NCBI RefSeq assembly: GCF_000969885.1
Contig: NZ_CP009501.1
Location: forward strand, 1,798,001 to 1,862,000
Direction of reading: 5' to 3'
Length of the DNA stretch: 64,000 nucleotides
From: Methanosarcina thermophila TM-1
GTDB taxonomy: Archaea; Halobacteriota; Methanosarcinia; Methanosarcinales; Methanosarcinaceae
The notes beneath the pieces were generated by a model, which saw only the letters and a list, made by a program, of their open reading frames with translations, was not told where the DNA came from and did not search any database. Made by a program: the position numbers and the translations under genes. Of the stretch, positions 37,912-47,750 are shown in pieces. The stretch's first letter is position 1. Each line of letters begins with the position of its first letter.

Positions 37912-38835
37912 TTATGCCAAAAAAGCATTTGCAATTGCTCTCAGTCCGACAATTGAAGTAGATTCTCCATCCACAAGGATGGTTCTTTCGAGATTCTGGA
38001 AAGAAGTCTCTTCTTCGTCAGTTACAGTATAGTTCTGAATGCATATCAACCCGCATATGAAACTGTAGAGAACAATGAGAGGCTCAAAACCAAGAACTCC
38101 ATTAATCAGAGCAATACCGAGTATCAGATGTGAGAGCAGGTGCAATCCGAAAAGAAAATTACGGGTATTTCGTGCCCCGAGAGTTACAGGAAGAGTTTTG
38201 ATACCTGCAAGAGTATCTCCTTTGATATCTTTGAAATCATATATAGTAGAGTTGATAAAAAGTTTGACTCCAAAGAAAGTAAAAACCAGAACTACGGGTA
38301 GCATGCTATTACAGGCACTACCTGCAAGTCCTGAGATAAAAGCACCCCAGGTGAGACCTACAACAAAGTTTTTGACTCCAAGTCCACCTTTGAGTTTCAA
38401 AGTGAATTTTCCAATTGTAATTCCTTTACTGTAAAGGAAACCAATTATGAAAGGTAAGAATGCAAGTGCAAGCAGTCCTTCTTTTGCGAGTACATAGCTT
38501 CCTATTACAAAGGTAAGCATGGAAACTGCAATTCCTATTTCCTTTCTTGAGCCGCTTAACTCCTTCCGGTTTACAATATCTTCTTCAGAGCCGAGTGCCC
38601 TATCAAGTGTATATACACTGTAGATTACGAGTCCTCCCGCAATGCAGGTAAGTATACTTGAGTTAGTCTGAAGCAGGAGGAAAGCAATATGAATTCTTAG
38701 CGCGCCTGAAAACGCAACTAAAATCGAACTTTTTAAGAGTTTAAGTGTAGCATTTCTTTGCTTAAATTCGGGGGCATTATTTCGTCTGTACCTGAGAAAT
38801 CGTTCAAATCTTCCGAAAAATACATTGGAGCTCAT
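37912..38835 (-). CDS. UbiA-family prenyltransferase
   Basis: A 307-residue integral membrane protein with about eight or nine hydrophobic segments. The second Asp-rich motif YDFKDIKGD is clear; the first appears as YTLDRALGSEED, which departs from the usual NxxxDxxxD. UbiA enzymes transfer isoprenyl chains to aromatic or lipid acceptors; in Methanosarcina, archaeal lipids and methanophenazine both need such steps, but the acceptor here is unknown. No neighbouring pathway gene helps. Confidence 0.85.
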   Translation of the reverse strand: MSSNVFFGRFERFLRYRRNNAPEFKQRNATLKLLKSSILVAFSGALRIHIAFLLLQTNSSILTCIAGGLVIYSVYTLDRALGSEEDIVNRKELSGSRKEIGIAVSMLTFVIGSYVLAKEGLLALAFLPFIIGFLYSKGITIGKFTLKLKGGLGVKNFVVGLTWGAFISGLAGSACNSMLPVVLVFTFFGVKLFINSTIYDFKDIKGDTLAGIKTLPVTLGARNTRNFLFGLHLLSHLILGIALINGVLGFEPLIVLYSFICGLICIQNYTVTDEEETSFQNLERTILVDGESTSIVGLRAIANAFLA

Positions 38836-39075
38836 AAAATTAATACTGGACGACTTCCAAATATTATTTACTCGATATAAGATTTTTTGATGTGTCTAAG
38901 ATATGAGGAATCAACTACGGTTTAGAGGAATGAACTAATATTAGTCGAATAAACTAACCGTTATTATAATGAAATTATTTTTCTCATTATTCCATAAAAA
39001 GATATTAACATACGTTATATAAGAAATCGTAATACTTGAAATCTCAAAATCAGTGAATTCAAATAAATTTACTGA

Positions 39076-40381
39076 GTGGCTCCAATGGAAACCCTGGAAA
39101 AGTTATTCAAATTACACCAGAATAAAACCGATCCTAAAACCGAGATTCTCGCCGGGCTGACTACTTTTGTAACAATGGCTTACATAATTTTTGTAAACCC
39201 CACTACCCTCAGCAGCAGAGGGATGGATTTCGGAGCTGTGATGGTTGCAACCTGTCTCTCAGCAGCAATCGGGACTCTCATTATGGGGCTGTGGGCTAAT
39301 TACCCATTTGCCCTGGCTCCTGAATGGGATTGAACGCCTTTTTTGCATTTACTGTAGTTCTCAGCATGAATGTCAGCTGGCAGGCTGCCCTTACTGCGGT
39401 ACTTATCGAGGGAATTATCTTCATCCTGCTAACTCTGACAAGATTCAGAGAGGCTGTAGTCAATGAAATTCCGAAGAACCTTAAAATTTCGATAAGTGCA
39501 GGAATAGGATTCTTTATAGCTTTTATCGGGCTTACAGGATCAAAGATTATTATTCAGGATCCTACCACCTTTTTAACTCTGGGAAACCTGAAGGAAACAA
39601 CGGTGCTTCTTTCCATACTTGGCTTCACTATAATGATAGTGCTGCAGGCTTACAGAGTTAGGGGGCAATTCTATGGGGAATACTTGCAGTGACCGTTCTG
39701 GGGATGGTTCGTGGTATTGCAGAATTTCCTGACAGATTATTTTTAATGCCTCCTTCTCTCGCTCCAATAGCTTTCAAGTTTGATTTCTCGATCCTTACCA
39801 ATCCCGACTTCTCTATTATCATGTTCGCCTTCCTCTTCACGGATTTTTTTGATACAGTGGGCACTCTGGTTGGAGTTTCCTCAAGGGCGGATTTCCTGGA
39901 CGAGGAAGGAAAACTTCCCAGAGCCAGAGAAGCTCTTATGGCTGATGCCATAGCCACATGTGCCGGTGCAATTATGGGAACGTCTACAGTTGCTACTTAC
40001 GTTGAAAGTGCATCAGGGGTTGAGGAGGGGGGAAGGACAGGACTTACTTCAGTTGTAGTAGCAGGATTATTTTTGCTTGCGATTTTCATATCGCCAATAG
40101 CAGCTGTTATTCCAGGGTATTCTACCTCTCCTGCCCTTATTGTGGTAGGAATTATTATGATTCAGGGCTTAAGAGACCTCGATTTTGAGACCTGGACCGA
40201 GGTTGCCCCTGCAGTAATTACCATTCTGATGATGGCATTCAGCTATTCAATTGCAGAAGGAATTGTCTGGGGCATAATTTCCTACACCGCGATAAAAATT
40301 GGAAGTGGAAAATTCAAAGATATAAGCTTAATCATGATTTTCCTATCTCTGATTTTCCTGTTAAAGGAAATATATCTTTAA
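39076..40381 (+). pseudogene. Purine permease of the AzgA/NCS2 type broken by two frameshifts
   Basis: Three consecutive frames together make a full-length hypoxanthine/guanine permease of about 435 residues. Frame 1 (39076-39333) ends in NYPFALAP then EWD-stop; frame 2 resumes with GMGLNAFFAF-type sequence at 39324. One missing base near 39322 (CCTGAATG for CCTGGAATG) explains it. Frame 2 ends at 39692 after VRG; frame 3 continues with the expected transmembrane segment and TVLGMVRGIAEFP, explained by one base missing in the G-run 39661-39665. Downstream motifs are intact (FFDTVGTLVGVSSRADFLDEEG). All other sequence is undecayed, so the events are recent or sequencing errors. Confidence 0.85.
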
Positions 40382-40549
40382 GAAAATTCAAGAAAATGCT
40401 CCCCTGAAAGTTTTTTTATCTTGGGAAAATAGTCTTCAAACGAGAAACAGTCCAATAATAAAAATAAGGGATTACGAGAAATCCCAGCAGGCAACTGCCA
40501 AAAACTAACAACAGAAGGCAAAAAGCCCAGAGATAATGGAGTATAATTG

Positions 40550-41164
40550 TTATAAAGGAACTATTTTCTTTCCATACGCTTCGTTTAATACCTGACCGAG
40601 AGCTGTGTAGATTGCAGCGAGTCCTGTGAAGATTCCTTCATAACCAGCTATTCTCAGTATTCCAGCACCTGCCCCCTCGGCACCCAGGTAGTTTCCAGCT
40701 GCAAGCAGGAAGAACAGAATTGCAAGGGCTATAAAAACAACAGAGAGAGCCTTTGAGCCTTTGAGCGTACCTATGAACATGAAGAAGGTGAAAACTCCCC
40801 ACATGAACAGGTATGCAGCAAATGCGAATGAGTCTGTAGCGAAGCCTGCAAAGTCTGGAGACTTAGGGAGCAGGACATTACCTACTAGCGTTAGCCAGAA
40901 AAGCCCGTATGAAGTAAAAGCAGTAGCCCCGAAAGTATTTCCCTTCTTCCATTCCTGGATTCCGGCAATGACCTGAGCCAGTCCACCGTAAAAGATGCCC
41001 ATAGAAAGGATCATAGCGTTCATCGGATAGAAGCCTGCATTGTGTATATTCAATAGTACAGTCGTCATCCCGAAACCCATCAAGCCCAGAGGAGCAGGGT
41101 TTGCGGATAAATCCGTAATTTTTACATCACGAATGTTCATAACATCTTTAATATTTTGACTCAT
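40550..41164 (-). CDS. aceP: Acetate permease, GPR1/FUN34/YaaH (AceTr) family
   Basis: A 204-residue membrane protein with six hydrophobic segments. The family signature [14 protein letters not shown] follows a short hydrophilic N-terminus. Close Methanosarcina relatives are the AceP acetate permeases, made during growth on acetate. It suggests that this organism can grow acetoclastically. AGGAGG-like sequence precedes the ATG. It is followed on the same strand by no other gene, and a decayed transporter copy lies upstream. Confidence 0.93.
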   Translation of the reverse strand: MSQNIKDVMNIRDVKITDLSANPAPLGLMGFGMTTVLLNIHNAGFYPMNAMILSMGIFYGGLAQVIAGIQEWKKGNTFGATAFTSYGLFWLTLVGNVLLPKSPDFAGFATDSFAFAAYLFMWGVFTFFMFIGTLKGSKALSVVFIALAILFFLLAAGNYLGAEGAGAGILRIAGYEGIFTGLAAIYTALGQVLNEAYGKKIVPL

Positions 41165-41459
41165 TGATTCAGATCCTCCTTCCCGTTAACCGGTGATTTA
41201 GCCTGAACTCCTAATGAAAAACTTATTTAGAGATATTAGACTGTTTTTAGGATCTGTTTTTTACCTCTTAAAAAGATATGTCATTGTTAATAGTTATAGA
41301 GTTTACGATACAGTCAAAAGAAAAAAAGCAAAGACCGGTCATTTGTTTGACTCATTAGGCAAATAAGGAATAAAATCTTTGTTTTAAGCCATAGTTTGCC
41401 CTGTAACAAGCAGCATAGAAATTGAAAAAAATGGGGGGAAATCGTTAATTTTACATCTT

Positions 41460-41700
41460 TGTCTGTTAACTGTTGAGTACTTGAAGATGGCTGCAAAGGC
41501 GGCTTCAGCAGCACAAAAACCACAGTTAAACCTGATACTGAAGTGTTACTTCACACTGAGAGGCATTAATATTATCCTCTCAGGGCATTTTTTGCCGCGC
41601 CTGCCATCAGATTTCCTGAGTCAGCACCTGCACTCCAGGCTGTGAAGATCAAGGCTATAGTTGCCGCAAAAAAGTCCATGGTGCTGAAGTAGCTACTGCA
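41460..41700 (-). pseudogene. Decayed C-terminal copy of the neighbouring OFA-type MFS gene
   Basis: Minus-strand translation from about 41694 reads SYFSTMDFF, LIFTAWSAGA, GNLMAGAAKNALRG and then TAA at 41574. The intact MFS gene at 42206-43540 has SYFGTKDYA, LIFTAYGVGA, GNLMAGAAKDILGG at the same spacing. After a disrupted stretch, a second frame reads VVFVLLKPPLQP, matching IVAFVLMRPPAI of the intact gene. DNA identity is visible by eye (GCCGCGCCTGCCATCAGATTT versus a near-identical word in the parent). The N-terminal three quarters are missing. It is a partial tandem duplication or the remains of a second transporter. Confidence 0.8.
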
Positions 41701-41816
41701 ACTCAGGTGCAAAGATATAAGGAGTAAACGTTACTGGCTTTTTCTCCAGAAAATTCAAAAAGAAGAAGTCATAGCTCCAGAAATAAGCTGAAAAAATATA
41801 AAACTAGCCTTTGGCT

Positions 41817-42017
41817 TTATTCTTTGACCTTCACAGGTCTTATCTTTTCTTCAATCTTGCGTTCTGTCTCCTCGGAGATCTCTTTCATACCGTGCTCACT
41901 AGCCATGTGGACTTTAGCATGTTCCATAACTTCTTCCTTTGTCTTTGCCTGGACACGAAAGTCACATTTCTGCTCTAGATCTCTGCAGCAAAATAGCATA
42001 TATTCAACATCTGGCAT
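41817..42017 (-). CDS. DUF1059 family small protein
   Basis: A 66-residue protein with the DUF1059 pattern: paired cysteines and an Asp-Leu near the start (LFCCRDLEQKCDF), then AKTKEEVMEHAKVHMASEHG with spaced histidines. The Cys/His arrangement suggests metal binding, but the family has no known function. A GGGGGATAT element precedes the ATG. It lies between the MFS remnant and the intact MFS gene. Confidence 0.82.
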   Translation of the reverse strand: MPDVEYMLFCCRDLEQKCDFRVQAKTKEEVMEHAKVHMASEHGMKEISEETERKIEEKIRPVKVKE

Positions 42018-42205
42018 AAATATCCCCCAAATTCTATTTTAATAAATAATTTTTAAATGAATAACGTTTTCGATCAGCCCTTGCTAAATAAATCCCGAAA
42101 ATTCTCGGATTTATCTAGCGATGTATATAATTTAACTTTACACTTTTATATTCTAAGCCTTTTTAACAGATATACGCCCGAAATTGTAAAAATAAAAAAT
42201 GAAAA

Positions 42206-43540
42206 TTAAATGGCAGACTCCTTTTTCTCACTCGCTGGAGCAGTCTTTGGGGCAGCTATTGCAGGTGGTCTCATCAGTACAAATGCTACTATAATGCCAA
42301 GTACTGACAGCACAGCGACATATGGGAAGACATTGATGTATCCACCCAGTATGTCTTTTGCCGCGCCCGCCATCAGATTTCCGATAATAGCACCTACACC
42401 ATAAGCTGTGAAGATTAAGCCATAGTTGCGTGCATAATCTTTGGTGCCAAAATAACTGGCTGTGGCTGCGGGAGCAATAGCCAGCCATCCACCGAGACAG
42501 AGCCAGAGCAGTGAGAATGCAATTGCATACATATTGACCGATGCCGGATTGAGGTACACCAGCAGGGATGCGATTATAATAAGGACATATGATAAAATTG
42601 CGGCTCTTGATGGAGTAAGCTTATCCGTTAACGTGCCGAAGAGAGGTCTTCCGCCTGCGTTACAAATTGCAAACGGCAGAATGAGGTTAGTCATCAGCAC
42701 ACCTGCAGTTAGTTCATCTATGCCTGCATTGCCAGCAACCTCCATACCCGCGGGCTTCGCAACGCCTATAGCCATGAGTCCTGCAAGAGCACCTATAGTA
42801 TAACAGACCCAGAGACCGATAAAGGTCTTGGTTCTTATCATTTCTTCTCTGGTAAAATCAACTTTAGAGATACCTCCTATCGGTGCAGGTTGAGTCCAGC
42901 CTCTCGGGCACCATCCTGCTGGTGGGAAGACAAGGAACATTGAAAGAATCACAATCAATGCAAGGAAACCGATTCCCAGGAGACGAAAAGTATTAAATAT
43001 CCCAAAGTTTGCGGTCAATATATCCGCTGCCTTCCCGGTAACAAACGCAGAGAAACCAAATCCCAGCAGTGTAAGTCCTACTGCAAGACCTCTCTTGTCC
43101 GGGAACCACCTTGCGGAAGTTGTAATCGGGCAGCCGTAAGCAATACCAACGCCCGTACCTGCAACAAAACCGTATAGAATAGCCAGAGATATCGGCGAAG
43201 TCGCAAAAGATGCCAGAATCCAGCCTAATCCTACAATAACCCCACCGATCATTCCCACCTTTCTGGGTCCCATGCTTTCTATGTATCTGCCGACCAGCGG
43301 CATGGTTACCGCAAACATGGCTAGGGACACGATATACGGTAGCTGCATCTCAATTGCGCTGACCGTTAAACCAAAACCTCCAGCTGATACAGGATCTGTA
43401 AAGATTTTCCTTAATGGCACACTGAGTACACTATAAGCATAAACAGCACCCAGGCAGAGTTCAATAATGGTGCCGATGATAACTAATATCCATCGCCCCG
43501 ATTCGGCGGGCATACCCAATACCTTGACATCATCTGCCAT
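42206..43540 (-). CDS. OFA (oxalate/formate antiporter) family MFS transporter
   Basis: A 444-residue twelve-helix major facilitator. It begins GRWILVIIGTIIELCLGAVYAYSVL, has the loop motif GRYIESMGPRKVG and ARWFPDKRGLAVGLTLLGFG, all typical of the OFA family that exchanges small carboxylates. The substrate is not predictable; the neighbouring acetate permease hints at an organic acid. A decayed relative of its C-terminal part lies 500-750 bases downstream. GGGGTG precedes the ATG. Confidence 0.9.
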   Translation of the reverse strand: MADDVKVLGMPAESGRWILVIIGTIIELCLGAVYAYSVLSVPLRKIFTDPVSAGGFGLTVSAIEMQLPYIVSLAMFAVTMPLVGRYIESMGPRKVGMIGGVIVGLGWILASFATSPISLAILYGFVAGTGVGIAYGCPITTSARWFPDKRGLAVGLTLLGFGFSAFVTGKAADILTANFGIFNTFRLLGIGFLALIVILSMFLVFPPAGWCPRGWTQPAPIGGISKVDFTREEMIRTKTFIGLWVCYTIGALAGLMAIGVAKPAGMEVAGNAGIDELTAGVLMTNLILPFAICNAGGRPLFGTLTDKLTPSRAAILSYVLIIIASLLVYLNPASVNMYAIAFSLLWLCLGGWLAIAPAATASYFGTKDYARNYGLIFTAYGVGAIIGNLMAGAAKDILGGYINVFPYVAVLSVLGIIVAFVLMRPPAIAAPKTAPASEKKESAI

Positions 43541-44196
43541 AAGTTTAACACCCCTGAAAGAAAATTATCTACTCTTTTTCTATGCAGGCAATAAATGTCG
43601 AAGACTTACGCAGTTGAAACAAAGAATGAACGGCATTAAACTTTTTAGCTGCCTAAAACGTAAACTGCGCTGTAATTTTGTTGTGTTTATCTTTGAATCT
43701 CGTGCGTAAATCCTGTATTAGCCTGATTAGCAAATACTCAGCCTGCTCAAAAACGGCATTCACAAGCCGTTTTTGATAGAAAATGTTAGCATAACACTAA
43801 CCGATAAAAAAAAGCATAATCAGTAACCAGTAATTAAAATCCAAATCATAAGAATTTCATAACCCCAAAAATGGTTACTGGTATTTTACCCAGGCTGAAT
43901 AGTTGCCTCTATTTAACGAGGATCTGTACAATTTAGTTTTGCCAATCCCCCATTATTTTACTCGGCTCCTCCCATATTTAAACTTGATGGATATTTATCA
44001 GGATTATTCATTATAGTATTAAAAGTTGATTCTAAGGGCTTACAGTATAGGCTTAACTCTCCAATTAATCAAAAAGCGTAGCAAAAGAAATATTACTGCC
44101 CTTCACATCGAATATTTAGAGGCATTTTCTTCAGGGAACTGGTACTGATAATGATTTTTTAAAAGAGATTACCAGAAACGGAGAGGGGTGGTTAAT
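43541..44196. other. Intergenic region upstream of the carbonic anhydrase gene
   Basis: About 650 bases with no supportable gene, holding promoters for divergent genes and the hairpin at 43747-43776. The leader AACTCAAAAACGG-type word resembles part of the repetitive region after cbiN. Confidence 0.35.
43747..43776. repeat. Perfect 11-bp hairpin
   Basis: TCAAAAACGGC and GCCGTTTTTGA form a perfect 11-bp stem with an 8-base loop. The flanking CTGCTCAAAAAC is also seen at about 31863-31873 downstream of cbiN, suggesting related dispersed intergenic elements. Confidence 0.55.
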
Positions 44197-44772
44197 ATGC
44201 TGAAGAGCAATCCAAAGACTTCGTGGAATAGCACAGAGCGCATGCCGACAGTATCGGCAACTGCTTATGTGGATGACTCAGCTATACTAATAGGGGATGT
44301 GAGGATTGGCAATAATGTATATGTCGCGCCTGCGGCTTCACTCCGGGCGGATGAGGCTTACCCTATTATTATAGGTGACGAGTGCAATATACAGGACGGC
44401 GTAATTTTTCACGGCCTTGAGGGTAGCTCAATTGAACTTGGAAAGCGCGTCTCAATAGCCCATGGAGCCGTAATTCACGGTCCTATTAAAATCGGCAATG
44501 ATAGCTTTGTGGGTTTTAACGCAGTGGTGCATGCATCCACTCTAGGAGAGAGGTGCTTTGTAGCCCATGGAGCGGTAGTTATAGGCGTAAAGCTCGCAGA
44601 TGGAAAGTTTGTGCCACCTACTACTTTAGTTGATACACAGTATAAAGCCGATGCGCTTGGACCTGTCCCGGATGACCTCAAACACTTCAATGACGAGGTA
44701 ATCAAGATAAATAAGGAGTTTGCTGCCAGCTACGGTCTAAAGTCCAGAATGAGGAGAGTAGGGGTAAGATAG
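44197..44772 (+). CDS. Gamma-class carbonic anhydrase-like protein (CamH type)
   Basis: A left-handed beta-helix protein of 191 residues with hexapeptide repeats. The metal-binding histidines of gamma carbonic anhydrase are present: one in DGVIFHGLE and two in SIAHGAVIHGP. It lacks the signal peptide and the acidic loop that carries the proton-shuttle glutamate in Cam, matching the CamH subclass. It would interconvert CO2 and bicarbonate in the cytoplasm. I chose ATG 44197 over the GTG at 44188, since GGAGAGGGG ends just before that GTG and is 8 bases from the ATG. Confidence 0.88.
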   Translation: MLKSNPKTSWNSTERMPTVSATAYVDDSAILIGDVRIGNNVYVAPAASLRADEAYPIIIGDECNIQDGVIFHGLEGSSIELGKRVSIAHGAVIHGPIKIGNDSFVGFNAVVHASTLGERCFVAHGAVVIGVKLADGKFVPPTTLVDTQYKADALGPVPDDLKHFNDEVIKINKEFAASYGLKSRMRRVGVR

Positions 44773-44962
44773 AGATCTTTTATTTCACTTGCTGGAATGA
44801 TTTGCAGGCAGTTGTTGTTGCACCCAGAATACAATTAATTACATAGTTTAAGATATTACATATTTACATTATACAATAATTATAAATATACAATATATGA
44901 TCATGCAATTATACAGGATTTCATAATAAGATATTTATGAACATATGTGGAATTTGCTTCAT

Positions 44963-46510
44963 ATGACTCAGGCAAAAAGACCTCTTATGCTTATTATTCT
45001 TGATGGCTGGGGCTACAGGGAAGCCAGAGAAGGAAATGCTGTTCTGGCAGCCAGAACCTCAAATCTTGACCGCCTGATAGAAGAATATCCCTCGTGCTTT
45101 CTGGAATGCTCAGGAGAAGCCGTTGGTCTTCCGGAAGGTCAGATGGGAAATTCTGAGGTAGGGCATCTGAATATAGGAGCAGGGCGAATTGTTTACCAGG
45201 ATCTTACCCGCATAAACCTCGCTATCAGGAATGGAGATTTCTTTGAAAATCCGGCTTTTTTGAATGCTATCTCAAACGTCATAGAAAATGACTCAAGCCT
45301 GCATCTCATGGGGCTTGTCTCTTACGGAGGCGTTCATAGTTATATAACCCATCTTTATGCCCTTATCAAACTTGCAAAGGAGAAAAGGTTAAAAAAAGTT
45401 TATGTACATGCATTTCTGGATGGCAGAGACGTGCCTCCCAAAGCTGCTCTCAATGATATAAAGGAGCTTGATGCTTTTTGTAAGGAGAATGGGATTGCTA
45501 AGATTGCAACAGTATCAGGGCGCTACTATGCAATGGACAGAGATAAACGCTGGGACAGGACAAAACTTGCCTATGATGCCCTGACTCTGGGGGTTGCCCC
45601 ATATAAAGCTCCGGATGCCGTTACTGCGGTTTCTGAAGCTTACAGCAGAGGAGAAACTGACGAGTTTGTGAAGCCGACTATAATCACGGATTCAGAAGGA
45701 AAACCCGAAACAGTCATACGTGATAATGATTCTGTGATTTTCTTTAATTTTAGACCTGATAGAGCACGGCAGCTAACCTGGGCTTTTGTAAATAAAGATT
45801 TTGAAGGCTTCCCCAGGGAAAAACACCCGAAAGTGTACTATGTCTGTATGGCTCAGTACGATGAAACTCTGAATTTGCCTATAGCTTTTCCACCTGAAGA
45901 GCTGAAAAATGTACTTGGTGAGGTTTTGAGCAAGCATGGGTTAACCCAGCTTCGGATTGCCGAAACCGAGAAGTATGCCCATGTGACTTTTTTCCTGAAT
46001 GGAGGGCAGGAGAGATGCTATGAAGGAGAAGACCGCTGCCTCATCCCGTCCCCAAAGATTTCTACTTATGATCTCAAACCTGAAATGAGTGCATATGAAG
46101 TTACGGACGAAGTGATAAAAAGAATCAAAACAGGAAAATATGACGTGATAATCCTTAATTTCGCAAATATGGATATGGTAGGACATACTGGAGTTTTTGA
46201 TGCCGCAGTAAAGGCTGTAGAAGCTGTAGATAACTGTGTGGGAAGAATTTCAGCGGTTCTGAGAGAAGTGGGAGGTGTAGCTCTTATAACTGCGGACCAT
46301 GGGAACGCCGAACAGATGGAAGATTCATCTACCAATGAACCTCACACTGCACATACCTCAAATCTGGTAAGATGTATTTACGCTGGAAATCATGAAGTGA
46401 AGGCTCTTAAGAATGGAAAACTATGCGATATTGCGCCAACTCTTCTGGAAATTCTCAAGATCAAAAAACCGGAAGACATGAAAGGGGAGTCCCTTATAAT
46501 AAAAGAGTAA
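44963..46510 (+). CDS. gpmI: 2,3-bisphosphoglycerate-independent phosphoglycerate mutase
   Basis: Interconverts 3- and 2-phosphoglycerate in gluconeogenesis and glycolysis. The 515-residue protein has the alkaline-phosphatase-type metal sites [12 protein letters not shown], the phosphoserine [50 protein letters not shown] and [10 protein letters not shown]. Length fits the bacterial-type iPGM. An ATG 18 bases further upstream (44945) is possible, but the family starts with about this spacing before [13 protein letters not shown]. Secure assignment. Confidence 0.96.
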   Translation: MTQAKRPLMLIILDGWGYREAREGNAVLAARTSNLDRLIEEYPSCFLECSGEAVGLPEGQMGNSEVGHLNIGAGRIVYQDLTRINLAIRNGDFFENPAFLNAISNVIENDSSLHLMGLVSYGGVHSYITHLYALIKLAKEKRLKKVYVHAFLDGRDVPPKAALNDIKELDAFCKENGIAKIATVSGRYYAMDRDKRWDRTKLAYDALTLGVAPYKAPDAVTAVSEAYSRGETDEFVKPTIITDSEGKPETVIRDNDSVIFFNFRPDRARQLTWAFVNKDFEGFPREKHPKVYYVCMAQYDETLNLPIAFPPEELKNVLGEVLSKHGLTQLRIAETEKYAHVTFFLNGGQERCYEGEDRCLIPSPKISTYDLKPEMSAYEVTDEVIKRIKTGKYDVIILNFANMDMVGHTGVFDAAVKAVEAVDNCVGRISAVLREVGGVALITADHGNAEQMEDSSTNEPHTAHTSNLVRCIYAGNHEVKALKNGKLCDIAPTLLEILKIKKPEDMKGESLIIKE

Positions 46511-46575
46511 TTCGACAAAGAAAGGGTGTAGATATAGAATTAAGCAGAAAAAAGGCATATGAGTCCTTAGACGTC

Positions 46576-46650
46576 TATATTCTCTTCTGCCCCATCTACT
46601 ATTCTCTTTTGCCCCTGCTCTCCTCCTTGCCCTTTTCTTACTTTTTATAT
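46576..46650 (+). terminator. Long polypyrimidine tract after gpmI
   Basis: About 75 bases are almost only C and T, ending in CTTTTCTTACTTTTTATATC. Archaeal RNA polymerase terminates at T-rich tracts without a hairpin, so this probably marks the 3' end of the gpmI transcript. Confidence 0.4.
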
Positions 46651-46776
46651 CATTTTCACAAAAATTAGGTTTTGATAAGATAATTATTAAAAGATTAAAT
46701 ATCAGCAGCTATAATAAAAGAACACAAATAGTTCACAAGTCATGAAATTTAAATCCAGTACTGGAGTTTAACACTG

Positions 46777-47739
46777 ATGATCGAGATAACTACCCCTTCC
46801 CGAATTCACATGACTCTTATTGATATGAATGGAGAGATCGGAAGAGTTGATGGAGGAGCAGGATTGACTCTTTCCTCTCCCAATATAAAAATTACGGCAG
46901 AAGAAGCCGAAGGCGAAGGAGTCATTATAGAAGGTCTGCAGGATTTTGCCGATCGAATGAAAAGAGCTGCAGAATCTCTGCTCCCTGAAGGGAAAGGAAT
47001 TAGAATCAACGTAAAGGAAGTGTACCCAGCCCATGTGGGTTTTGGATCAGGGACTCAGTCTTCCCTGGCCGCAGCAGCAGCTGTAAATGAGCTTTATGGG
47101 CTTAATAAAAGTGTTAGAGAACTTGCAATTGCAGTAAAAAGAGGAGGAACTTCAGGTATAGGGGTAACTGCTTTTGAGAGGGGCGGATTCATAGTTGATG
47201 GAGGCCATAGATTTAAGGATAAAGGTGGTTTTATGCCGTCGGCTGCCAGTCCTGCACCCCCAGGACCCGTACTCTTTAGGGAGGACTTTCCTGAATGGGA
47301 TATGGTAGTAGCAATCCCTAAAGATAAGGGAATGCATGACCAGGCGGAAATTGACACTTTCAAAAAATTTTGCCCTATCCCTATAGAGGAAGTCAGGGAG
47401 ATCGCCCATGTCGTACTTATGCAGATGATGCCTGCCGTAATAGAGAAAGATATCGTGAGTTTCGGAGCCGCAGTGAATCATGTCCAGACTGTCGGGTTCA
47501 ATAAGAGGGAGAGCCTTATCTGGCCTGATTTTGTAAAGAATATTGCTTCTTTCATGCGTAGCAGGAGTTATGGAGCCGGAGTAAGTTCCTTTGGACCTGT
47601 AGTATATTCCTTTGTAGACAATAAATCCGAAGCCAGGCAGCTCCAGGCAGAAGTTCAGGAAATGCTTAACGAATCCGTTGGCGGGAGTGTCATCCTTACA
47701 AAGGCAAAAAATACCGGTGCAGAGATATCCAAAGTCTAA
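46777..47739 (+). CDS. Beta-ribofuranosylaminobenzene 5'-phosphate synthase
   Basis: A 320-residue GHMP-kinase-fold enzyme that joins PRPP and an aminobenzoate, releasing CO2, in tetrahydromethanopterin synthesis. It starts EITTPSRIHMTLIDMNGEIGR, has the GHMP glycine-rich AHVGFGSGTQSSLAAAAAV and RGGTSGIGVTAFERGGF, and the C-terminal GAGVSSFGPVVYSF. These are signatures of the RFAP synthase family specific to methanopterin producers. It is a single gene converging on the CDF transporter. Confidence 0.93.
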   Translation: MIEITTPSRIHMTLIDMNGEIGRVDGGAGLTLSSPNIKITAEEAEGEGVIIEGLQDFADRMKRAAESLLPEGKGIRINVKEVYPAHVGFGSGTQSSLAAAAAVNELYGLNKSVRELAIAVKRGGTSGIGVTAFERGGFIVDGGHRFKDKGGFMPSAASPAPPGPVLFREDFPEWDMVVAIPKDKGMHDQAEIDTFKKFCPIPIEEVREIAHVVLMQMMPAVIEKDIVSFGAAVNHVQTVGFNKRESLIWPDFVKNIASFMRSRSYGAGVSSFGPVVYSFVDNKSEARQLQAEVQEMLNESVGGSVILTKAKNTGAEISKV

Positions 47740-47750
47740 AACCTTAAAAT

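Noticed and set aside
41314..41523. A new small minus-strand gene
   Set aside because: Its start matches the C-terminus of the neighbouring MFS protein, so it is part of the transporter relic.
42210..42488. Antisense or alternative-frame genes inside the MFS gene
   Set aside because: They are open only because of the codon pattern of the real gene; no start signals.
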